Of a stretch of DNA of 12,336 nt, positions 6,907-12,336 are shown piece after piece. The stretch is from Bacteroidales bacterium. GTDB lineage: Bacteria > Bacteroidota > Bacteroidia > Bacteroidales > WCHB1-69. The DNA is taken from positions 1-12,336 of the forward strand of contig JAGCRI010000186.1 of NCBI GenBank assembly GCA_017964755.1, written 5' to 3'. The notes beneath the pieces were generated by a model that had not been told where the DNA came from, searched no databases, and worked only from the letters and a program-made list of their open reading frames with translations. How positions within the stretch are numbered: position 1 is the first letter of the stretch; each line of letters starts with the position of its first letter. The translations under genes were made by a program, and so were the position numbers.

Positions 6907-8571
6907 TTAATTTTTTATGCAACGGACAGAAAAAGCATAATTTGCATTACTATAAGAATATGTCGTTATTTTTGTTGACAATTGAATCCCTGAATATGAA
7001 TAATTCATTGACCTATAATAAACAGAATTATTACTTTCACCAGATTTTATAGTACAACTCCAAAAATATGAATCCGTATTAATGCTTGAAAAGGAATAGT
7101 AATTTGATGAACTACTCCCCGAAGACGTATAAGAAGTATAATTAAAATAACCTGCCGGTATAGCAGAAAAACCACTCGTATCAAAACCTGTTGGGTCGGA
7201 ATGCCAATACCCTGGAGCAAATGAATTGCTTGAATATGTATTCCAATATAATGGTGCTGCCAAACGTTTAGCCATAGAACCTCTATAACCTGTAGAATTA
7301 CAGTTAACATCAATTCCCGGCTCAACATAATTTTCGAGTTCGCACCATTCAGCATTGCTCGGCACATGCCATCCAGAAGGACAAATCCCTTGAATGCCGC
7401 TCGTATTATTAGTTGAAGCGCCAGCACCGTTCATTACCGCTCCCCATGAATAAAGCAAACCTCGTGTTTGTATGTACGAACTATCATTATTATAAATGTA
7501 AAATAATTTGTTAGCTCCCATTGGAGCCGTACTTACATTTGTTGATGGGGTTGACAACGAAATCTTCGCTCCGTTGCTGTAATGAGTGGTCTTCAGATTT
7601 TCTTTCATCCAGCACTGTGCTCCGATATAGATGGTATTATATACATTTCCGTCATAGTCGGTTACGGTGCCGCAGTGAACAGGCGTTGTGAACTTTATCG
7701 GGTTGCCGTAACTTGTTCCAACTGAGTTGGTTGCGTAAGCGCGCACATAGTATGTAGTACCGGAGACCAAGCCGGTGCCCTTGCTTATGAACGTGTCGAT
7801 GCTTGTGCCGTCTGTGGTGTAATTGTTTCCGAGAGAAGGATTGGGATTCGTGCTCCAGCACACACCGCTTGCGATAACACCTGTGCTGCCAGCGTTTGTG
7901 ATGTGACACTGCACAAGCATTGTGCGCCCCGTAATGTCAAATACAGTGTCTGTCACAACTGTCGGGGCTATGCTGTTGAGCAAACTCTGGTTAGTCGTCC
8001 AGCAAAGGCCGTTGTTCTGAGAGGTAAGCACCTGCCCCGGCTGACCGTTTGGCAGAATATGCCACGAAGAATCGGAAGAGTCCCAGTAGAGAATATCTCC
8101 CGTAGTATTTCCGTCAGGCGGACGGTTTATAAGATTTTTATAGTCGGAAGTGTCTGAATATAAAGATTTTGCAGAAAAGAAAGCATAAGGGACAGTAACG
8201 AGCTGCTGTGTTCCTGCGATGGTGTAATTGTTGTCGTTAGCAGGTGCGATTTCCGCCTTGAGGAAAAAGTCATGATGTCCCCAATCCAACTGTGCAAGAG
8301 TTACAGGGAAAACTGATTGGCCGGTTCCAATTACAACTGTCGCAAGTGCATTGGCATTTGTTGTCGGAGTATGCGTCTCCATAAACATTGTCGGACCGTT
8401 TGCATTATCTCGCAAAATACTTATACGCAGTCCGATTTGCGCATTTGTCACAAGCTCGTTGTTATTGTCACGCACCACCGTCTGATAAGTCATTTTCTCA
8501 GGTGGTTGCTGGGCTGTCAGGAAAGGAACGGCTAATATCAGCAATAAAAAGCATGTAAAAATTCTCTTCAT
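6907..8571 (-). CDS. Secreted FISUMP-domain protein, paralog E (first gene of the array)
   Basis: This 554-residue protein starts the array and faces away from dnaA. Its signal peptide (MKRIFTCFLLLILAVPFLTA|Q) differs from the others, which share an ILFAVV-type core. The cysteine at residue 7 is not in a lipobox. The N-terminal domain spans 22-131, the linker 132-201 (GDILYWDSSDSSW, GQPGQVLTSQNNG), the Fn3/Ig-like domain 202-297, and the FISUMP domain 300-554 ending FSVRCIKN. The loop at 476-497 is a Ser/Tyr/Asn-rich run. A perfect -7 box (TATATTTG) lies 46 bp upstream, so this gene probably carries the promoter for E, D, C and B. The Fn3 block is nearly identical in protein sequence to paralogs A, B and C. 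Function is unknown beyond the family; a secreted binding or structural surface protein is the plainest reading. Confidence 0.95.
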   Translation of the reverse strand: MKRIFTCFLLLILAVPFLTAQQPPEKMTYQTVVRDNNNELVTNAQIGLRISILRDNANGPTMFMETHTPTTNANALATVVIGTGQSVFPVTLAQLDWGHHDFFLKAEIAPANDNNYTIAGTQQLVTVPYAFFSAKSLYSDTSDYKNLINRPPDGNTTGDILYWDSSDSSWHILPNGQPGQVLTSQNNGLCWTTNQSLLNSIAPTVVTDTVFDITGRTMLVQCHITNAGSTGVIASGVCWSTNPNPSLGNNYTTDGTSIDTFISKGTGLVSGTTYYVRAYATNSVGTSYGNPIKFTTPVHCGTVTDYDGNVYNTIYIGAQCWMKENLKTTHYSNGAKISLSTPSTNVSTAPMGANKLFYIYNNDSSYIQTRGLLYSWGAVMNGAGASTNNTSGIQGICPSGWHVPSNAEWCELENYVEPGIDVNCNSTGYRGSMAKRLAAPLYWNTYSSNSFAPGYWHSDPTGFDTSGFSAIPAGYFNYTSYTSSGSSSSNYYSFSSINTDSYFWSCTIKSGESNNSVYYRSMNYSYSGIQLSTKITTYSYSNANYAFSVRCIKN

Positions 8572-8616
8572 AAAAACTTCTTTTTACTACACTAATCATT
8601 TATTTTTATACATTTG

Positions 8617-8624
8617 CAAATATA
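8617..8624 (-). promoter_or_regulatory. Bacteroidota -7 promoter box for the E-D-C-B genes
   Basis: The minus strand reads TATATTTG, a perfect TAnnTTTG match, followed by CAAATG. Transcription would start near 8610 and leave a leader of roughly 40 nt before the ATG at 8571. An A/G-rich AAAAAGAAG precedes the start codon. No clear -33 TTTG is visible at the expected spacing. Confidence 0.6.
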
Positions 8625-8858
8625 CAAAATTAAAAGCCATAATATTGTCTAAAATACATAGAATTAATAACAGGAGAATAAAGTTACATTAATTATTACA
8701 TTTTTTATATAAAAAAGTGAAAATATTGAATCGTTTTTAATTTCAGTGCTGATATTTAGTATTTTAAAACAGGTCCATTTGAAAAGTCGGATTCTTCTAT
8801 ATACAAAAAAAAATATTTTTCAAGGCAATAACATCGTTTTTTTTAACTTTTTTTTGTT

Positions 8859-8866
8859 CATTTTTG
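8859..8866 (+). promoter_or_regulatory. Possible dnaA promoter -7 box
   Basis: The plus strand reads CATTTTTG, one mismatch from TAnnTTTG, followed by CAACG. It would give a leader of about 70 nt before dnaA. The homopolymer T tracts around it make chance matches likely and no -33 element stands out, so this is only the best candidate. Confidence 0.35.
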
Positions 8867-8943
8867 CAACGTCAAAGTTAGCAAAATTAGTAATGACGCA
8901 ACAAACTAACAATTAGCGTATTTCAAAAAATCGTATAAGAAAA

Positions 8944-10410
8944 ATGATGGCAGGCGAAAACATGGAAGTATCGAAGGACTATAAGCAGGTTTGGAACAAC
9001 TGTATGAATTTCATAGAAGACAATATAGACCCTGAAGCTTTCCAGAATTGGTTTGTGCCGATAGTTCCCGTAGCCCTTAACAAAGGCACCCTGACTATAC
9101 AAGTTCCGAGTCCGACTTATTATGAATGTTTGGAAAACAACTATTTCCGTCTTTTAAAATCGGTGATAAAAAAGGAATTGGGGGTGACTGGCAAATTAAA
9201 GTATCAGGTTCTGATTCAGAAGACAGGGAAACAGGAGACGGATATGAGCATAAATCTGCCGAGCAGTCCAAAACAGACTGTCGGGAACCCTGCAACGCTT
9301 AAGCCAATCAACGTCTATAAGACAGAGAACAAGGATCTGCCAGACCCGTTCATTTTGCCAGGACTTCCGAAGCGCAGGATTCCGACCAACCTGAACAGTT
9401 CGATGACTTTCGACAATTTCATTGAGGGCGACTGCAACAGGCTCGTCCGTTCGGCGGGCTGGGCAATTTCAAAGAAGCCCGGTGAAACAGCCTTCAATCC
9501 TCTATTCATTTACTCGGAAGCGGGGCTCGGCAAAACTCACATTGCCAACGCCATAGGCAACCAGACAAAAGAGAACTTCCCCGACAAGGTCGTCATTTAT
9601 GTTAGCGCCGACCTTTTCTACCAGCAGTTTATGGAGGCGATAAAGAACAACAACCGCGATGACTTCCTCTATTTCTACCAGTCGGTTGACATGCTGATAA
9701 TTGATGACATACAGTTTCTTGGCACAGGCAACAAAGAGAAGACGCAGGAGGCCTTGTTCTACATATTCAACCATTTGCAGCAAAAACGCAAGCAGCTTAT
9801 AATATGCTCAGACAAATCCCCTGTTGAGATTTCAGGATTTGACCAGAGACTGTTGTCACGTTTCAAATGGGGGTTGGCCGCCGACCTGCAGGTGCCGGAT
9901 CTTGAAACACGAATCGCCATTTTGAAGAACAAACTTGCAAGCAACGGCGTGGAATTCCCCGATGAAATCGTCAATTACCTCGCACTGCGCGTAACGTCAA
10001 ACACCCGCGAGCTTGAAGGAGCAATGATCGCCATTCTCGCACAGGCTTCACTAAACCGCAGAAAAATCACTGAAGAGCTTGCAAAAGAGATGATTGACAA
10101 ATATGTCAAGAGCACTGCGAAGGAAATATCAATAGAATATATCCAAAAGGTTGTTTGCGACTATTTCGCGATAACCATTGACAAGATTAACGCAAACACA
10201 AGAAAGCGTGAAATCGTTCAGGCAAGGCAGTTCTGCATGTATTTTGCAAAGAAATACACGAAGATGCCGCTTTCTACGATAGGCAAATTCTGCGGCGACA
10301 AGGACCATGCCACCGTCCTGCATTCCTGCCGCGTAATCGAAAACCTATTGGAGACCGACAAAAAGATACGCTCATACAGCGAAGACATAGAGAAGAAACT
10401 GAAAATATAA
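8944..10410 (+). CDS. dnaA: Chromosomal replication initiator protein DnaA
   Basis: DnaA is the AAA+ ATPase that binds the chromosomal origin, opens DNA and helps load the replicative helicase. The 488 residues show all four domains. Domain I is about 12-92 (YKQVWNNC, FQNWFVPI, TIQVPS). Domain II is a linker to about 150. Domain III is 153-385, with Walker A AGLGKTH (193-199), Walker B LIIDDIQF (251-258), sensor I QLIICSD, the arginine-finger region LLSRFKWG (303-310) and sensor II NTRELEGA (353-360). Domain IV is 397-488, with the DNA-binding signature GDKDHATVLHSC (451-462). The first glycine of the P-loop is replaced: residues 191-193 are SEA where Bacteroides has GAS. Three in-frame ATGs (8944, 8947, 8962) are possible starts; the last gives a length before domain I closer to Bacteroides DnaA. 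The next gene follows after 10 bp. Identification is certain. Confidence 0.98.
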   Translation: MMAGENMEVSKDYKQVWNNCMNFIEDNIDPEAFQNWFVPIVPVALNKGTLTIQVPSPTYYECLENNYFRLLKSVIKKELGVTGKLKYQVLIQKTGKQETDMSINLPSSPKQTVGNPATLKPINVYKTENKDLPDPFILPGLPKRRIPTNLNSSMTFDNFIEGDCNRLVRSAGWAISKKPGETAFNPLFIYSEAGLGKTHIANAIGNQTKENFPDKVVIYVSADLFYQQFMEAIKNNNRDDFLYFYQSVDMLIIDDIQFLGTGNKEKTQEALFYIFNHLQQKRKQLIICSDKSPVEISGFDQRLLSRFKWGLAADLQVPDLETRIAILKNKLASNGVEFPDEIVNYLALRVTSNTRELEGAMIAILAQASLNRRKITEELAKEMIDKYVKSTAKEISIEYIQKVVCDYFAITIDKINANTRKREIVQARQFCMYFAKKYTKMPLSTIGKFCGDKDHATVLHSCRVIENLLETDKKIRSYSEDIEKKLKI

Positions 10411-10420
10411 TAATACCACA

Positions 10421-11806
10421 ATGAACGAGGATTTCTTTCAGGGATACAAAGGCGATGCTCTCGCCTTGCTAAAAAAACACAACGTAAGAGTATGGGGCAC
10501 GGCCGAAATAGAGACCACCCGCGGACATTTTTCAGGGACAATACTGCCAAGAGCCGAAAACGATGATTCGAAGCATATTGTGATGAAAATCCCGACAGGC
10601 TATAACATCGGCATTGACACTGACACAATAGTCTCGATGAAAGAGACCGGCTACAAAAAGGCCAATTATCAAATTCCTGAAAAGCAGTTCCCGTACACCG
10701 AAGGACTTCCTCACGTCAAGCTGTTAGGGACCGGCGGCACCATAGCCTCGCGCTTGGATTACCGCACCGGCGCAGTGATTCCGGCTTTCTCCCCGGGCGA
10801 ACTCTATGGCGCAGTTCCCGAACTTGCTGACATCTGCAACCTTGACACTGAAAAGATTTTCGCTGTTTTTTCCGAAAATATGGGACCAAAACAGTATATT
10901 GCCCTCGCAAAGAAAATCGGTGAAGAGGTGGAGAAAGGCATTGACGGCATTGTCATCGGTCACGGCACCGACACCTTGCACCACACCGGCGCAGCTCTGA
11001 CTTTCATGTGCCAGAACCTGCCAGTGCCAGTTGTCCTTGTAGGCTCACAGCGCTCAAGCGACCGTCCGAGCTCAGATGCTGCCCTCAACCTGATGCACGC
11101 AATGACAGCCGCTGCCCATGGTAACATTGCCGAGGTGCTGGTGTGCATGTTCGGACCGACATCTGATGACTACGGATTCCTGCACAAGGGGACGCGCGTC
11201 CGCAAAATGCACTCTTCTTACAGGTCAACGTTCAGGACAATTGGGGACACTCCTGTAGCTACAGTTACACGCAAGGGCGTAGTGCCAATCAAAACCGAAT
11301 ATAACCACCGCCGCAACGACCGCCAAGTGAAAATAGTGCCCACTTTTGATGACCGTGTGGCTATGCTGTATTATTATCCGGGAATGAAGCCTGACATGCT
11401 CAACTCAATCATCGACAACGGTTATAAAGGGATTGTGTGGGTAGGCACCGGCCTCGGGCACATAAACAAGGAGATGTATCCAGCTGTTGAGCGCGCCGCC
11501 GCTGAAGGAGTCCACCAATACATGACACTGCAAACCCTTTGGGGCTATGTTGACATGTTCGTTTACGACACCGGACGTGACATGATGGCACGCGGAATCA
11601 TCCCTGCCGGCAACATGCTGCCAGAAGTCGCTTTCATCAAATTAGGTTGGGCGCTCGGACAGACTCACGATCCAGAAGAGGTGAAACGTATCATGCTCAC
11701 TCCAATAAACGACGAAATAACCCCAAGAGAACCTTACAACGGGTACCTCGTCTATCAAGGTGGCGTGCCGGAAGTTGAGAACTTCATCAAATCGGTGCAC
11801 AAATAA
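10421..11806 (+). CDS. gatD: Archaeal-type Glu-tRNA(Gln) amidotransferase subunit D (GatD) or close asparaginase-family relative
   Basis: GatD is the glutaminase subunit of GatDE: it releases ammonia from glutamine or asparagine so that GatE can convert Glu-tRNA(Gln) to Gln-tRNA(Gln) in the cytoplasm. The 461 residues match the archaeal GatD plan. Residues 1-90 are the GatD-specific N-terminal beta domain (GYKGDALALLKKHNVRV, HIVMKIPTGYNIGID). The asparaginase domain follows, with GTGGTIASRLDYRTGAVIPA, SENMGP, HGTDTLHHTGAAL, GSQRSSDRPSSDAALN, VRKMHSS, GYKGIVWVGTGLGH and NMLPEVAFIKLGW. The expected catalytic residues are present: Thr107, Thr183, Asp184 and Lys262. The N-terminal domain and SSDRPSSDA argue against a plain L-asparaginase. 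No gatE is in the window, so the amidotransferase role is inferred. It starts 10 bp after dnaA and probably shares its transcript. A 24-bp spacer without an obvious hairpin separates it from the convergent gene. Such GatD is classically archaeal, which is notable here. Confidence 0.88.
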   Translation: MNEDFFQGYKGDALALLKKHNVRVWGTAEIETTRGHFSGTILPRAENDDSKHIVMKIPTGYNIGIDTDTIVSMKETGYKKANYQIPEKQFPYTEGLPHVKLLGTGGTIASRLDYRTGAVIPAFSPGELYGAVPELADICNLDTEKIFAVFSENMGPKQYIALAKKIGEEVEKGIDGIVIGHGTDTLHHTGAALTFMCQNLPVPVVLVGSQRSSDRPSSDAALNLMHAMTAAAHGNIAEVLVCMFGPTSDDYGFLHKGTRVRKMHSSYRSTFRTIGDTPVATVTRKGVVPIKTEYNHRRNDRQVKIVPTFDDRVAMLYYYPGMKPDMLNSIIDNGYKGIVWVGTGLGHINKEMYPAVERAAAEGVHQYMTLQTLWGYVDMFVYDTGRDMMARGIIPAGNMLPEVAFIKLGWALGQTHDPEEVKRIMLTPINDEITPREPYNGYLVYQGGVPEVENFIKSVHK

Positions 11807-11830
11807 GCACTAATCTTTTTTTGAAGACCG

Positions 11831-12336
11831 CTATTTCAAATATATCTTCTGCCCTATCTGAAGAATGCTGCTTTCTTTAAGATGGTTTATCTTGCATAGC
11901 TTCGACACTGTAGTGTGATACATCTTTGCGACACGGCTTAGCGTATCGCCTTTCTTTATCACATAATATTTTGCATTTGGGTCAGGAGCCTCTTTTGAAT
12001 TAGCCTGAGGATTTGGATCTATAACTTTCAAAGAGTTGGTGCTTTTGTCAAGATTTTTGTATGCGAGATCCATAGTTGCATTGTCTATATGGATACTCTT
12101 GTTTACTTTTCTCGAAGAGTCTGCCAATGAATGTAAAAATAACCAGTCGTATGTCTCAGAAAGGTAGAGCATCCTTGCCAAACGCCCATGGTTCACACCT
12201 CTAAGCCTGCTAAAAATCAAGCGGCTTGTGTCACCGCATTCTATCATTTTGTCAACTACCGCCTGCGACTGGCTCACACCCACGGCCTTGTCGGCAGTAC
12301 CATGCATTATCCATAGCGGTACGTTGTTAAGTCCGC
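11831..12336 (-). CDS. Alpha/beta hydrolase with C-terminal LysM domain (5' part beyond window)
   Basis: The reading frame stays open past the apparent ATG at 12307 to the window edge (GLNNVPLWI precedes MHGTADKAVGV), so that ATG is internal and the gene begins outside. The visible 167 residues start with the end of an alpha/beta hydrolase fold. VPLWIMHGTADKAV carries the probable catalytic Asp, and GVNHG, 38 residues further on, the probable catalytic His; the nucleophile Ser would be upstream. This resembles the C-terminus of carboxylesterase or peptidase S9-like hydrolases. A polar Pro/Asn/Lys linker follows, then a LysM domain (YYVIKKGDTLSRVAKMYHTT to the end IGQKIYLK). LysM domains bind peptidoglycan or related N-acetylglucosamine glycans, so the enzyme is probably exported and held at the cell wall; the N-terminal signal cannot be checked. 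Substrate is unknown. It converges on gatD. Confidence 0.85.
   Translation of the reverse strand, partial: GLNNVPLWIMHGTADKAVGVSQSQAVVDKMIECGDTSRLIFSRLRGVNHGRLARMLYLSETYDWLFLHSLADSSRKVNKSIHIDNATMDLAYKNLDKSTNSLKVIDPNPQANSKEAPDPNAKYYVIKKGDTLSRVAKMYHTTVSKLCKINHLKESSILQIGQKIYLK

Larger units (their letters stand above)
8572..8943. other. A/T-rich divergent intergenic region between the array and dnaA
   Basis: This stretch has no open reading frame worth calling. By hand count GC over 8581-8940 is 78 of 360 bases, about 22%. It holds one promoter-like -7 box in each direction and a perfect 16-bp A/T palindrome at 8701-8716. I searched by eye for DnaA boxes (TTATNCACA and its complement) and found none with fewer than two mismatches, so I do not call an origin here. 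Confidence 0.7.

Noticed and set aside
627..8157. Plus-strand open frames inside the FISUMP genes, several of which resemble one another (for example 871-1173, 2729-2968, 6136-6420)
   Set aside because: They resemble each other only because they lie antisense to the conserved Fn3 block. They show no known domain, and the minus-strand frames have signal peptides and full domains.
1792..8571. Type IX secretion C-terminal sorting domain or lipoprotein anchoring on the FISUMP proteins
   Set aside because: The C-termini end in the FISUMP motif SVRC(I/V)KN with nothing after it, and no cysteine follows a lipobox at the signal peptide cleavage site.
8572..8943. Origin of replication next to dnaA
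   Set aside because: The region is A/T-rich, but I found no cluster of DnaA boxes (TTATNCACA) on either strand; the best matches, such as TTATACATT, have two mismatches.
9095..11591. Minus-strand open frames within dnaA and gatD
   Set aside because: They are shadows of two well-identified genes, lack domains and have no promoter or start context.
12305..12307. ATG at 12307 as the start of the LysM gene
   Set aside because: The frame stays open upstream with hydrolase-like residues (NNVPLWI), and starting here would cut the hydrolase fold in the middle of a conserved strand.
1..12336. tRNA, rRNA, insertion sequences or transposase genes
   Set aside because: No cloverleaf, rRNA-like sequence, transposase motif or long terminal inverted repeats could be seen.

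Overview
The window looks like a chromosomal segment from an uncultured or unidentified Bacteroidota, most likely Bacteroidales. The evidence is the DnaA sequence type, promoter -7 boxes of the form TAnnTTTG, A/T-rich start contexts without a clear Shine-Dalgarno, and secreted proteins built from modules typical of that phylum. I cannot name the species.

Positions 1-8571 hold five tandem paralogous genes, all on the minus strand; the most downstream one runs off the left edge. Each encodes a Sec-exported protein of about 550 residues with the same plan: signal peptide, a Bacteroidota-type N-terminal beta domain, a short linker, one Fn3/Ig-like domain, and a C-terminal Fibrobacter succinogenes major paralogous (FISUMP) domain. 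The Fn3 domain and the first part of the FISUMP domain are nearly invariant, while three short stretches of the FISUMP domain vary strongly. The four upstream genes (8571 down to 1792) are 42-67 bp apart and look like one transcript ending in a hairpin near 1724-1747. The fifth (1604 down to 1) has its own promoter-like box. Every spacer carries a 7-bp tandem repeat (coding-strand consensus GAGWTAG) directly behind the stop codon.

Positions 8572-8943 are a very A/T-rich (about 22% GC) divergent intergenic region with a promoter-like box for each side and no recognisable DnaA boxes. Then come dnaA (8944-10410) and, 10 bp later on the same strand, a gene for an archaeal-type GatD (10421-11806), a Glu-tRNA(Gln) amidotransferase subunit or a close asparaginase-family relative. 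A convergent minus-strand gene, cut by the right edge, encodes the C-terminal part of an alpha/beta hydrolase joined to a LysM domain.

The right part is therefore informational housekeeping (replication initiation, tRNA-linked amidation), and the left part is an expanded family of exported proteins probably displayed at or beyond the envelope. The most unusual points are the array with its heptamer spacers and module mosaicism, an archaeal-type GatD in a bacterium, and a Ser in place of the first P-loop glycine of DnaA.
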